From: Hirsutella rhossiliensis
Taxonomy: Eukaryota > Ascomycota > Sordariomycetes > Hypocreales > Ophiocordycipitaceae
DNA: 64,000 nt
Assembly: GCF_020360975.1 (NCBI RefSeq)
Contig: NW_025408668.1
Location: 7,936,001 to 8,000,000, forward strand
Direction: 5' to 3'
Of the stretch, positions 10,290-21,334 are shown one piece after another (the stretch's first letter is position 1; every line of letters begins with the position of its first letter). A program made the position numbers and the translations under genes. Below the pieces are notes generated by a model. The model saw only the letters and a list, made by a program, of their open reading frames with translations. It was not told the origin of the DNA and did not search any database.

Positions 10290-12085
10290 TTTTTACTATT
10301 CGCCCGGATCTAGTAGTAACTAAAAGGGCTTTAGATACTATTTTAACTTCGATTACTAAAGCTATCTCTACCTCTAAGACCGCCTCCTCCTTTATATTAA
10401 AATTTAGTATAACGGCTATCTCTTAGCTTTTAATTTAAAGAGTAGCTTCCTTAGCTACTAAAGCTTTACTAAGAGTTATAAACCGTTTATTTAGGTTTAG
10501 AATTACTCTCCTCTTCTTACCTCTCTATAGCTAGGCTACTTCTTCCTTTAGCTTCGCGATTCTATTACTATACTTAGTAAGCGTCTATTCTTAGGCTTTA
10601 AAGCCTCTAGCTATTACGGCGTATTATCTCTAGGTACTAAGAGTCTTATTCTTTCTAAAATCGCGAATCTAGTAGCTATTTCTTAGCGTATTATTAGAAC
10701 CTAAAAATAGCGCGGACTTTAGAGACGTCTCTATAATATCTATATAAATTTCTAGATACTATAATACCCTAGATTATAAGATCGGCTAATTCCTAGTAAC
10801 TATCTAGCTAGATAATATATTCTTTACTATTATTTTAACCTCGCGCGATTTAGTATATACCTATATAAAATTAACCTTATAAATAAGCGTAGAATTAGTT
10901 AAATAGGTTAATTTCTAAAGTTCTTTCCTATAAGCTACCTTAGAAGTATTAAATACACCGTTATCTAACGGCTAAAGGCTATAAGAGTAGTAGGTAAGAA
11001 GGTAATAGCAATAAACGTTATTTAAAAAGTATATAGCTATTTATATATCCTAGTCCTAGTTAATAGTAATTCCTATAAAGATAGATTAAGAAACGTACTA
11101 TTATATAACTTTTATATCTATCTAATATAATTAGTTTAGTATTTAAGGTATTAGCTAGTTACGTTTAAGGTAAATAGACCCTCTTAAGCTACTTAATAGT
11201 AATATAGTTATCCGTCTATTTATTAAGCGACGTTATATAATACTAGTTAGCTATTTTACTAAATTCCGTTAAGAACTACTATTTCTAAAGTTCTTTCCCT
11301 TAAAGATAATACTAAGGGTAAGGATATAGCCGTCCGCGGTAATAGCTTTAATAAATAAGGTCTAGTTATAGGACTATAGCCCTTTTAAAAAGGCCTTTTA
11401 TTTTAAGTTTATACTCCTAACTATAAGACTATCTAAACCTAGTAAAAAGAGTCTAGTTAGTAAAAGTAATAAAAGATAAGCTAAATACTTACTAAAGCTA
11501 GATATAATACTACCTTTATTAATATTTATAGTATTTTCTAGTTTAATCTATCTATACTCCTTTTCCTTAATATTAAAGAACTAGTAAACCGCTTAAAGTA
11601 TAAAAGCATTAAATCGGTTAGCTTCTTAATATCTCCTATACTTATTCTTAATATTTAGATAGTAATTAATAAATTTAAAGACCTAGTTACGCCCTATTAT
11701 CCGCTCGTTATTTAGTTGCTTTATAAGAGCCTCTATATATACGCGGATCTAACTATAGAAGGGAGTATAGCTAAGAGACTCTTAGTAAAGGATCTAAGAA
11801 ACTAAGCGAGCTTCCTAAGACTTACTTAAGAGTTAATAAGGCTAGATCTATTTAGCTAGGGCTACCTAGCCTTTAAGTCTATCGGAAATAGACTACTAAG
11901 GTATATTATACTTTTAAGTAGCGCGGTACTATAATAAGCTGTTTTTTATAATATTAATTATTATATTAGCTAGAATATCCTTTATAGAAATACTCCGAGG
12001 CCGCTTTAAGGTTATTTTAGTTATATAATAAAGGAATAATAAAAAGAATTATTATTAAGAGGTAGAAGAAGATTAAGGGGTTAGA
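10290..12085 (-). pseudogene. Outer Fot1-like DDE transposase relic
   Basis: The minus strand reads as the C-terminal half of a Fot1/pogo transposase when TAG/TAA are taken as glutamine. The clearest mark is the segment SLQPLDNGVF (10951-10980) followed by VAYRKEL, the family's LQPLD box after the second catalytic aspartate. Further on comes a charged C-terminal tail with a coiled-coil-like stretch (AKLKEEVAQLQRGKKRR) near 10500. The N-terminal DNA-binding part should lie towards 12085 and beyond the nested element, but I could not read it with confidence. The enzyme would cut and paste DNA at TA sites; this copy is dead. Confidence 0.75.
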
Positions 12086-12087
12086 TA

Positions 12088-12141
12088 AGTTAGCCTACCT
12101 AAAGTCTAGTATACCTTAATACCGGCACTCTCTATAATACT
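12088..12141 (+). repeat. Left TIR of nested Fot1-like element
   Basis: Starts AGTTAGCCTACCTAAAGTC and ends CTCTCTATAATACT; matches 13796-13849 in reverse complement with only C/T and G/A differences. Confidence 0.9.
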
Positions 12142-12289
12142 AAGGCAGGTATATTCTAATAGTAATTAAAGCCGTATTTTAACGTTACGATAGTTAATTA
12201 TAGTATTTTCTAGCTATTTAAGCTACTAGCTACTATATAGAGCTTTAAAATCTACGTTTTAATTAGCTACGGCAATAGTAGCCGGCTCG

Positions 12290-13720
12290 AGGATACGCTC
12301 GAGCCGCTGCCTCGTCTTAATAACTTAATTAATCTATACGAACCGGCTATTAGGATCCTATAGAACCTTTTTCTATTTTCGAGGCTATAGATAATATAAT
12401 TAATACTTAAGCTATTATATTTAAAGCTAGGTAGCTATAAGCTGCTAATTTTAATTGTTAAGGGCGCGGCTAACTTTATTAAAGAGTAGTCGGATTATAC
12501 GGTTAACTTAACCGCGATTTTCTAGCCCTATAACGAGGCGGCGAACTTCTTATAATCGTTTAGGCGTTTTAAGGGCATCGTTATTAGCTAAGGAGCTAAT
12601 ATTCTTCCTTTTTAATAGCGTTAACGGCGTTAACGGCTATAGTAAGATAAAGCGGCTTAATAAGGGCTTTACTATATTAATTAGCTATAAACTAAACCCG
12701 CGCTAACCTCCCTTAATATTCTTTTCGGTTAGGCTAGCCTACCGGGCTTTATAGTAGATATAAAGGAAGGTAGCCTTACTAATTAGCGCTATATCGTCGA
12801 AAGATATAATTTTCTTAAGTTAACGTTAGTATATAGCCTTAATAGGCGAGAAAACCGAGATATCGAGTAGTTAGAGGATATATAAGGAGTATACTAGTAG
12901 GAAAAGGAGATATATACTATTCTAGAAGTATTTATATATAAAATTATTAGTCTAATAACTCCTATAGCCGTTAATAATAAGAAGAGTATTGCCTTACTTA
13001 TAGTGCTTTATTTAAGGGATAAAAACCTACTTTAGCTATTAAATAGCGATAGTATTACTTATCTAGCCCTTTAAGGAGGTAATAAAGCCCTAATCTTATA
13101 GAAAATTAAGTTCGTTAAGGAACTATTAGTATTAAAGGTCTTAACCCTTAAAAATTATAAGGGGAGTTAAGGCCTAGCCTATAGTAGAGACGCATTTAAC
13201 TATTATAGTCTAATAACGCGATCCTAGCCGCTTTTTAAGAGTCTCTCGCTTCTCTAAGCTCCTTAGTACTAAACTATTAAAGCTAAGGCCCTTAAGGATG
13301 CCCGTTTCGTCTATATTAAAGCGGGACTCCGGTAGGATTGCCTATATAGCCGGCAGCTTAAGCAATTAGAACTATTCTTAAAATCTACTACTTCCTAAGC
13401 GGACGGGTATCGCCGCTAGCCTTAATAATATAGCCGGTAAATTCCTTAACCTAATAATATATTAGAGGTAGCCTAAGGGCGGCCTAGGTAAGAACCTAGT
13501 CGGTAAGGTGTTTTTCCTACTCTCGGCTAAGCTTTTAATATGCCTCTTTTACCTCCTTAATAAGCAGAGCCCCTTTAAGATATATATAGAGGGTCCCTCT
13601 TAGAATACCCTATGTTCGACTAGTATAAAGCTAAGGCATCCCGTTTTTAATAGCTTCGAGTGCTTCTTAGAGCTAGTTTTCGGTATACTTAGAAAGCTAA
13701 GGCATCGCTAATATAAATAG
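12290..13720 (-). pseudogene. Nested Fot1-like DDE transposase relic
   Basis: Read on the minus strand with stops as glutamine. In order: an N-terminal helix-turn-helix/CENP-B-like region with TLTDQVLTQAAL and SGDTRPL (about 13400-13500); NIDETGI, the first catalytic aspartate block, at about 13294-13314; SRYQTIIVKCVSTIG leading to the expected GxALPP(L)VIFKG block; then VFSPIKAIYRRQLKKII (about 12800-12880) after the LQPLD-equivalent LLDIS. These are hallmarks of Fot1-type transposases. Many stops and a few frame changes make it non-functional. Confidence 0.85.
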
Positions 13721-13795
13721 TATTTATTTTATAATTATAGGGTAAGAGATATATAAGAAAACGCGGTTATAATATAATATATTTAACGACGCGAT

Positions 13796-13849
13796 AGTAT
13801 TATAGAGAGTACCGGTGTTAGGGTATACCGGACTTTAGGTAGGCTAACT
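13796..13849 (-). repeat. Right TIR of nested Fot1-like element
   Basis: Reverse complement of 12088-12141. Less RIP-mutated than the left arm: it keeps CCGGTGTTAGGG where the complementary left arm reads CCTTAATACCGG. Confidence 0.9.
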
Positions 13850-14031
13850 TAGTAGTTTTATATATAAAGTATATATAGGCTATAGAACCTTATATAAATA
13901 TTTAACTATTAAAAAGTAGAATTTAATTAATCTTTTATTTACTTTAAGTAATAGCTTATAAATATCTTTAAAGCTAGCTAGAATTAGTATAAGTAAAATT
14001 AATAGTTTTTAATAAGGATATTTTCTAATAT

Positions 14032-14263
14032 ACTACTAAAAGGTAAGTATTATTAAAAGGGGGGTAGGGTATAGTACCCCTTTAACTACTTAAAAAAAAG
14101 TACCCCTTTAACTACCCCTTTAATTATTCTTTACTTTAAACTAAAGGGCTAATAATATCGGATTATCCTATATAGACTATCTTTACTTAAGTAATATAAA
14201 CGTATAAGGTAATAGTTATAATTTATTACTAAGCTTAGAACCGCGGCGGTAAAGCTTAGTAGA
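14032..14263 (-). repeat. Right TIR of the outer Fot1-like element
   Basis: Reverse complement of 9929-10159, including AAAAGGGGGGTAGGGTATA and CCGCGGCGG. The span 13852-14031 between it and the nested element shows no recognisable coding signal. Confidence 0.88.
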
Positions 14264-15329
14264 AAGTAAAGGTAGCTATTAATATAACGCTTATAGCGCG
14301 GAATTACTAGTATTAAATAGCTTTATATAGTAGTAATAAATAGCGCTTTAATTACTAAAAGATAAGAGGCTAATCTCTTTAAGAATATAGCCTTAAAGTA
14401 AGCTAGCTACTATTATATAGAAATATAGTATAAAATAAAAGCTAGGTTTATAATTATCTATGCTTTCTAAGGACGTACCTTTTATAATATATCTATAGTA
14501 AAGATTCTTAATTTATAGTATCTACTCCTCCTTTATCCCTATAAGACCCTTATAAATAGACCTACTAATAAAGAAGTAAAGTATTAATATACCTAAGTAT
14601 AGGAAGCGTATATAAAGCGAAAAAATAATAACTTAGAATAATAATATTATTCCCCTTTCTTATCTTTATTGCCCGAAAAGCATAGACTATACTAATAATA
14701 TCTAGTCTTAAGCGGGATACTTAATATAGCTATCTAGCTTAGCTAAGCCTTATAATATAAGTATTTTAAACAAGTTAGCGCTCGAATTTTACTATTATAC
14801 TCCCTATTAATATATTACTTAGTATAATTTAAAGGGAATCCTATACTCTACTAGCTATACTTAACTTAGGTATAATAGGCTTTAAGGCTTAATTATTATT
14901 ATAAAAGGGTTATTCTTATAAAGAGAGGGTATAAGTAATAAATAAATTATATTTCTTATCCTTAGATTCTTCTTCCTCCTTAATAAAAAGTAACTTCTTA
15001 TAGTTTTATTACCTATAGCTACCTTATAATAGCAATATCGCTACCTAAGCTACTTAGATAACGTTATTATTTAAAAGGTTTAATACTACCGCTTAATAAT
15101 AATATTATTTATCCTTCTTAGTTACCTTTACTAAAGTTAGCCTAACTAAGTAACCTTTATACTTAGATCGTTAACCTATTTTTATAATATACCCCCTTAG
15201 TTATAGCTTATCCTAATTAAGTATAGCTAAAAAGCCTTTTAAGGGCAACGATTAAAGGGCTAATTAACTAGTATAAATAAGAGATATAAATACTTTACCT
15301 TCTTAGCGGTATAGGCTTCCTATAGTCTT

Positions 15330-16231
15330 TAATTTAGTCTTAAAGGTCTTTTAACTAGGCCTCTAAGTATAGCCGCTCTATAAGATCTTTAAGCCTAATT
15401 ATCCTTTAGAACTTAAAGAGTTTCTACTTTAATAGAGCTTTAGTTAAGCTATTAGCTCTTATATATACTATAGGGACCTAATAAACCTAGATTCGGCCTT
15501 CTTAGTATTCTTAACGTAGCTAGTATTAATAGATATCGATATACCTTAGCCGTATAAATAGCTTTACGCTTCCCTCTTTAAGGAGCTTAATTATCTATAA
15601 GTTATTATACTCTACTAGTAATAGTAAGGGGATCTAAATCTATAAAGATATTAATAACTAGCTTAAGAAGATTACTTCCTTTAAGGCTTTTAAAAGAGCT
15701 AGGAGCTCTACCTCTATACTTAACGTTATAATTATAGCTTACTTCGAGGCTTTCTATATAATAGTTCCCTTAAATAGGGTTATAATATAGCCTTAAGAGC
15801 TCTTTTTATTAAGAGAATTATCTATAAATAATATATTACTTAAATAAAGAAATAACTTAACTTTCTTTAAGCCCTTAAGCCTTATACTATATAAATATAT
15901 ATTATAAAGATAAAGGATAACTCTATTTAAAGCTTATTAATATATTTTATTTAAGTTTTAGTTATAGCGGGCTAGCTAAGAGACTATAAATATAATATCT
16001 AGCCTTATAAAAATAGCTAAAAAGAGTATAGATCCGACCTTTTAAAGATATTAATATATCTCCCTTTAGTTTACTTAGCTAGAAGCTAGAAAGAGCTCTT
16101 TATTTATAACTATTAAAGTATCTAGGAGCTTTAAAAGGCCTAGGCTTTTAAGAACGTACTTATAAGCTATCTTATTAATATATAAATCCTAGGTTAGCTA
16201 GATCGTTTAATAGGGCCGATCCTAAAGGATA
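15330..16231 (-). pseudogene. Copia C RNase H segment
   Basis: Minus-strand sequence parallel to Copia B 57600-58500, including the shared plus-strand string GGATATCGATATACC in Copia B and GATATCGATATACC here (15532-15546). It is the C-terminal RNase H and tail of a Copia polyprotein. It is RIPped throughout and cut off at TATAT (16232-16236), the target site of the gag-only element. Confidence 0.7.
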
Positions 16232-16236
16232 TATAT

Positions 16237-16413
16237 TATAAGGGCTTTTGCCCTATATAGGCCTAGACTAGGGTCTAGGCTAAGTCTATATATAAGCGGC
16301 GTCCGCGCTTATATAAGCTAGGCCTATACTTCTCTTCCTTTTCCCCTTTATAGATTATTAACCTTCTTTTAATAGATTATACCTAAGCTTACGCCTTTAC
16401 TTACTTTATAATA
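16237..16413 (+). repeat. 5' LTR of gag-only element
   Basis: 177 bp with CCTATATAGGCCTAGACTA and a GTCTATATATAAGCGGC block that may hold a TATA box. Matches 17933-18109 with mainly RIP-type differences. Confidence 0.87.
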
Positions 16414-16699
16414 GTATAATCTACCCTTTATTTTACCCTTTCTATATCCCTATATATAAAATAGCTATTTTTAGCTGCCTTTAAAGCTAACGTTTAATTA
16501 CCTAGTTTAGTTAAACCGCCTACGCCGGCGTATATATACGCGAAATATCTATACTCCTATAGTCGTAAAATTAAAGCGAACGTAATACTTAGTTCGCCTA
16601 GGTAATTAAGAGCCTCTTATTATAATAGGGCTCTATATAACTAAGAGCGGTACTACTATACCTTAGTAAGTTCGACGGCTCTTTTATAGAGCTCGAGCT

Positions 16700-17560
16700 A
16701 TAGCTACTTTATATAAAAGTAAAGCTCCGTATTAATAGCGCTATAATAAGGGATATCCGCGCCTAATTCGACTATCTTTACGCGAGCTTATCCCTACGCC
16801 TATAAAGGCATCTCTTACTATTTACGTATATTAATATAAATAGACTAGCCGACCTCCTCGCGAAGCTTTATATTAATTATAGCGAACTTAATATAGCTAA
16901 GTTAGTAGGCTAAGAGCTTATAACGCTTTATTAAAAGTAGAATAAAGCTATTCTAGCCTACCTTATATAGTTTAAAGAGGTACTTTATTAAGCAAACGTA
17001 TATAGCTAGCTTAATATAGTAAAGTATAATTACCTTATTATAAGCTTAAATATATATTAGCGTACTTATCTAAGTAAAAGGTCTATACTACTAGATATAT
17101 ATACTAATCTTATCTACCTTCTTTATAAGCTTAGTAGTAATAAGTTTCTTTTTTTATCTTCTTCTATAATATAAAAAGAGGATAACGCTAGTAATACTAT
17201 AGATATCTCTATCTTTACCTTAAGGACCGAGGATAGAAAGAGGTAGCGATAGGAAGGTCGCTATATAGGCTACGGTAGTAAATCCTATTAGTTTTTAAAG
17301 TGCCCGCGCTAAGAGGCGCGGGTAAACGTACTCTAGGTAATAGAGGGGCGTATGCGCTAGGATAGAAAGGAGGTTAGGTTCGACGATAGCGACTCTAGTA
17401 ACGAGTAATCTTAGTAACGCCTCTATAAGCTTCGTCGGCGTCCCCTTACGTATAGTAGTAGCTACTATATAGACGGGATATATACCTATAGCGACCGAAA
17501 AGGCGGCTAAGATATAGGAAGGCCGCTAATATAATATAACTATAGTGAAAGGGAGTGCTT
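16700..17560 (+). pseudogene. Gag relic with CCHC zinc knuckle
   Basis: Reading TAA/TAG as glutamine, the plus strand gives a continuous Gag-like protein. Near its C-terminal end is C-X2-C-X4-H-X4-C spacing at 17262-17303. Three of the four ligand codons read TAT/TAC (tyrosine), exactly what RIP makes of TGT, TGC and CAT, and the last is still TGC. A basic and acidic tail (KEVRFDDSDSSNE) follows. Retroviral-type knuckles bind element RNA in virus-like particles. No pol domain follows before the right LTR at 17933. Start codon not identified, so the left limit is approximate. Confidence 0.75.
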
Positions 17561-17932
17561 ATATAGCCTTATATAGGAGGGAGCAGAGCCTTATATACTA
17601 AAGTACTATCTCTTACGTTATAGTACTAAGAGCTACTACTATATACTAATATAAGGGGGGCGGGATACTATAAGCTTACCGAAGCTAGCTATACGCTATT
17701 TTATATACCTTTACTCTTTAGCTAGAAGTACTAAAGCCTGACTCTTAAGGCGCGGCCCTTATTAATAATATAGTCTATCTAAGAAGCTCGCTTAAAAGGG
17801 TATTATACGTTATTTACTAATGTTTTTTCTATAACTAGGCGTATATAGTCCGCGCGAGGGTTCTATCCCCTTAAGCGTAGTATTAGGTATTATTTAAAGG
17901 CGTGCCTCTTTAAAAGCTAGGTAGGGGTATAA

Positions 17933-18109
17933 TATAAGGGCCTTTGCCTTATATAGGCCTAGACTAAGGTCTAGGCTAAGTCTATATATAAGCGGCCTCT
18001 ATGCCTATATAGGCGAGGCTTATACTTCTCTTCCTTTTCCTTTTTATAAATTATTAACCTTCTTTTAATAGACTATACCTAAGCCTATACCTTTACTTAC
18101 TTTATAATA
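17933..18109 (+). repeat. 3' LTR of gag-only element
   Basis: 177 bp, same length as the left LTR; followed by the TATAT duplication. Confidence 0.87.
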
Positions 18110-18114
18110 TATAT

Positions 18115-18669
18115 CCCTAGAAACTATTTAGGTTCCTTTAAGAAGCTTATTTTATAGCGTTCTTTAAGCCTTTATATAGCTTTCTTAGCTAAGCCTTTAT
18201 CTTTCTTTTAGTAGGCTTAGATAATATCGTCTATATAGAAAAAGACGGTTATAGTACCCTTTATTATTATATAGGGTTCTTAAGGGACTTTCTTAAACCC
18301 TAGCTTTTTAAGGGAGCTTATAAGATACTATTACTAAAAAAAAAGGGATCGGCGTAGGCTATAATAAGCTTTCTAAAGCTATAGTACCTTCCTAGGTTTT
18401 TAAAAGCTTAGTAGTATCCTTATAAAAATAACTTCTTTTTCTTTAAGAGGGTAATTAATAAATATATTAATAGTATCTATTTAATTAAGCTTAAGGTTAT
18501 ACTTAGTAGTAATAGCTATAAGGGTTTAAAAAGATATCTTAGCTAAGGTTATAGCTTAGGTTAAAAGGTCCTCTTTTTTCTATTAGTTACTATAAATAAT
18601 AAGCTAAGCTTTATATTTCTAAAGAAGTTTATACTTATTTATCTTATAAATAAATACCTACTTATATCT
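18115..18669 (-). pseudogene. Copia C reverse transcriptase segment
   Basis: Minus-strand RT of Ty1/Copia type. The catalytic motif reads Y-I-D-D at 18226-18237, and preceding segments parallel the LYGLRRSPLLWQQ region of Copia B. The RT continues after the solo LTR, from 19248. All stops are of RIP type. Confidence 0.78.
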
Positions 18670-18674
18670 AAGAA

Positions 18675-19242
18675 TGTAAGGAACGGTGTTCCTACTATAA
18701 ATAAAGCAGCTATAATATACTCTCCCGATTATATAAGCCAATAAGTAGTATATTAATTATAGACAAAATCTCATCCTATAGAGCAAGAATCGCTCGTCAT
18801 TTTGCATGTCATTATGCATTAAACGGGTTGCCGGTTATTGTACAATCGGGAATCGAAGGAACAGAGCTAGCTTAGAATGCTAGCTAAGACCTCTTAAGAA
18901 CACCGGCACGACCAACCTCCTTTAAACACGAATATCAGTGGAACCAAGACACTTCCAGATTCACTCGAGGTATCACGGAATTCCCCAGTCTCAGGGCTAT
19001 ACGGCAGCCTAAATCTGGTCCCGAAAGGTTCTTCCGTTTAGCTACAATTGTCTATATAAGACAGCATGTCCGCTGGTAGATAGACAGGGCATTATTAACT
19101 TCAACACCTCTTACACACACTAATACACTACCAATAAATTCCGTTGAAAATCCTACCTTATACTCCTTCTTCCCCTCTATCACGTAGTCTTACGTGATTC
19201 CTTGATTTCCCAAAATTCCGCTTTTGCTTATATACCTTTAGA
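18675..19242 (+). repeat. Solo LTR of the Copia E family, not RIP-mutated
   Basis: 568 bp from TGTAAGGAACGGTG to CCTTTAGA, flanked by a perfect 5-bp duplication AAGAA (18670-18674, 19243-19247). It has normal CA/TG content, in sharp contrast to the flanks. A heavily RIPped copy is the 5' LTR of Copia E at 30509-31077. A lone LTR with its own target duplication indicates insertion followed by LTR-LTR recombination. Only 568 bp remains, possibly too short for efficient RIP. Confidence 0.9.
19053..19060 (+). promoter_or_regulatory. Candidate TATA box of the LTR promoter
   Basis: TATATAAG in the solo LTR, kept as TATATAAG in the RIPped copy at about 30890. It lies about 190 bp before the LTR end, a usual place for a U3/R promoter. 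Confidence 0.4.
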
Positions 19243-19247
19243 AAGAA

Positions 19248-19671
19248 TATAGTAGCTAGTAACCCTTTTCTAAGAAATCTCTTTAAAGGAGCCTATTTCC
19301 TTATATAAAGTAAGATAATCTTATTAAGCTAAGGCGAATTCCTCCTTATAAGGGTAATTCTTAGTTATTTCTAGGTTTCTAAGGGATCTAAGAGATCTCT
19401 CTTATAGACCTTAGTAGGCTTCTTTTATAGCTTAAAGAGCCTCCTTACTATAAATACTCTATAGTATCTATCTTAGATAAGTATAGGATTAAAGTTTAAA
19501 AATCGGTTTAATCGGTTAAAAAATAAGTCTTTTTATTCTATCCCTCTTTAATTAAACGTTTTATTAGCTTTATAGAGTAAGGCCGGAAAAACAGCTATTA
19601 TAAGATTAGCCGGAAAGTAAGGTTTTTCTACCCTTTTATAAAAGGCTACTTTCCCTCCTACCCCTTTAAAG
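19248..19671 (-). pseudogene. Copia C RT N-terminal segment
   Basis: Continuation of the minus-strand RT/linker region after the solo LTR. It resembles Copia B 58940-59450 in layout and is strongly RIPped. It ends at the GTAGC target site of the next solo LTR. Confidence 0.5.
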
Positions 19672-19676
19672 GTAGC

Positions 19677-20161
19677 TCTTATATAGAGAGATATAAGAAG
19701 TATATATAAAATATATAAAGGTAAAGGTAAAAGTTAAGGGATAGATAGGTAAGGTAGAGATATTTAAATCTTATAGGGGTAGTAATTATAGTAAGGAGTA
19801 ATTATTATATTATCTTAATTCTCTTTCTTTCCTTTATTTAACGCCTCTCTTTATACCTATCTAGCATCTTAATTAATAATAAAAATCCTACTTAAAGAAG
19901 CTACTAATATCCTTTTAACTACTAAGCTTTTTACTAGTTTTTCCCTTCCTTTTTAGCCGTTACTAGTATATCCGTCTTATCTCTCGCTACTTTTATAGGA
20001 AGCTATCGCTACTTATACTTCCCTTTATACTCTTACCCTCCTTTTTATACCTCGTTTTAGCTCCTTCTTCCTTTTTTTATACTAAGTGTTTTTAGCTTCC
20101 TAGGTCCCTTATACTAAGAGATATCTCCGAGAACTATAAAATTAAGCTATACTTCGCGATA
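19677..20161 (-). repeat. Solo LTR of the Copia A/B family
   Basis: 485 bp closely similar to the Copia B LTRs in the same orientation. It starts TCTTATATAGAGAG and ends TTCGCGATA, with a perfect 5-bp duplication GTAGC at 19672-19676 and 20162-20166. Fully RIPped. It shows that this family also inserted into Copia C and was later reduced to one LTR. Confidence 0.9.
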
Positions 20162-20166
20162 GTAGC

Positions 20167-21326
20167 GATAGGAAGATAAACTAAGAAGACTACCCTTAGT
20201 TTATCTTTTAAATCCGCTATTATAAGAGGCGTTAAAAGGCTAGCTTCTTTAAGAACTTTAGCACTCTTATAGTCTTTCTTTTCTTATTCTTTACTTTAGT
20301 CTTCTTCTTCTTAGGTTATTATAACGATTATACTTCCTATAGTACTTTCTATATTAAGGTCTTTAATATTAGTTTCTTTATTAGTTTCTTTATCGAGAGC
20401 TTCTTAGTTACCTCCTTAATCCTCTAGGATCTCTATCTTTTAAATAAGCTCTTTAATACTTAATAGTAGCGATTATTACTTAAGCTTTTTATTAAAAAAG
20501 GTATATTTATCGAAAACAATATCTCTTATTAAGATAACCCTCTTAATATATAGAATCTAGATCTAAAAGATATTTATAGAATTATAACTAATAAGATACT
20601 TAATATAAGCCCTTAGATTAAGCTTTTATAGTTTATCCCTTTTTAATTAAGCGTTTATAGTTATTATATAGGCCCTATAACTATAAGCTTAAAGATATAA
20701 TAGTTAAGCATTCTTACTTATAAATAGCTTAATTAAGGACTTCTATTTAAGTTCTTCTTTAGCTCTTAGCTTTATATCCGGCTTTAGAGTATTAGACCTA
20801 GCGTTAATTTAGACCCTTAGCTCTCTTAAAGTTCGATTTTAAAGATAATATATAGCTTTTATAATCTCTTTTTAAAGGTTATATAAAAGCCTTAAAGCGA
20901 TTCTTATTACCCTGCCTCTTTTTATAAAAAGGCCTCTTAATCTTTTAGCCCCTTTATTCTAAGATTAAGTATTTAAAGCTAATCTTTCCGCTAAAATACC
21001 CTTCTTTTATAACTATACTATAATCTTCTTTATAAAGAGCTCCCTATTTAAGTATACGATTTTTACTTCGAAGCTATATTAGTCTTTTATCTAATAGATA
21101 AAATCCCTTAATATAGCTTAATTATACTTCTCTTAGTAAGTCTATATAAAATAAGGGAAAACTATTTCTATAAAGGCGTCTATAATAAATATTATATAAA
21201 TAAAGTCTTTATAGTTTATAGAAAGGTTAGTTTAGTTAATTTAAATCTTATAATAAAGGCGATTTCTTTCTTAGTTAAGGGGTCTATAGGAAATTTATTT
21301 CCTAGCCTTCCCTTAAGTATAGAATT
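20167..21326 (-). pseudogene. Copia C linker and integrase segment
   Basis: Parallel to Copia B 59500-60540 on the minus strand. Matching landmarks on the plus strand include TCGAAAACAATATCTC, AGATATTTATAGAATTATAAC and TTTTTATAAAAAGGCC. It covers the acidic linker and the integrase core. It is interrupted at 21327-21334 by the hAT transposon and continues at 24251. Confidence 0.65.
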
Positions 21327-21334
21327 CGTACTCC

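Larger units (their letters stand above)
12088..13849 (-). mobile_element. Nested Fot1-like transposon, 1.76 kb, TA duplication
   Basis: 54-bp terminal inverted repeats (12088-12141 and 13796-13849) beginning AGTTAGCCTACC, flanked on each side by TA (12086-12087, 13850-13851), the target duplication of the Tc1/mariner/pogo superfamily. Its transposase lies on the minus strand. It sits inside the larger Fot1-like element, which it entered later. Confidence 0.9.
9929..14263 (-). mobile_element. Fot1/pogo-like DNA transposon with long terminal inverted repeats
   Basis: Inverted repeats of about 230 bp (9929-10159 and 14032-14263) bound a region whose minus strand encodes a DDE transposase relic of the Fot1/pogo group. 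Without the nested element at 12088-13849 it would be about 2.57 kb. Both ends read TCTACTAAGC; a TA target duplication may lie inside that shared sequence, so the exact end is uncertain by about 4 bp. Heavily RIP-mutated. Confidence 0.85.
16237..18109 (+). mobile_element. Gag-only non-autonomous LTR element
   Basis: Two 177-bp direct LTRs (16237-16413, 17933-18109) flank 1,519 bp of interior. A 5-bp duplication TATAT lies at 16232-16236 and 18110-18114. LTRs begin TATAAGGGC (RIPped TG) and end TATAATA. A purine-rich GTAGGGGTA precedes the right LTR. The interior encodes one Gag-like protein with a zinc-knuckle remnant and no sign of protease, RT or integrase. It resembles gag-only partners such as barley BARE2-type subfamilies in concept. 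Inserted in Copia C. Confidence 0.85.
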
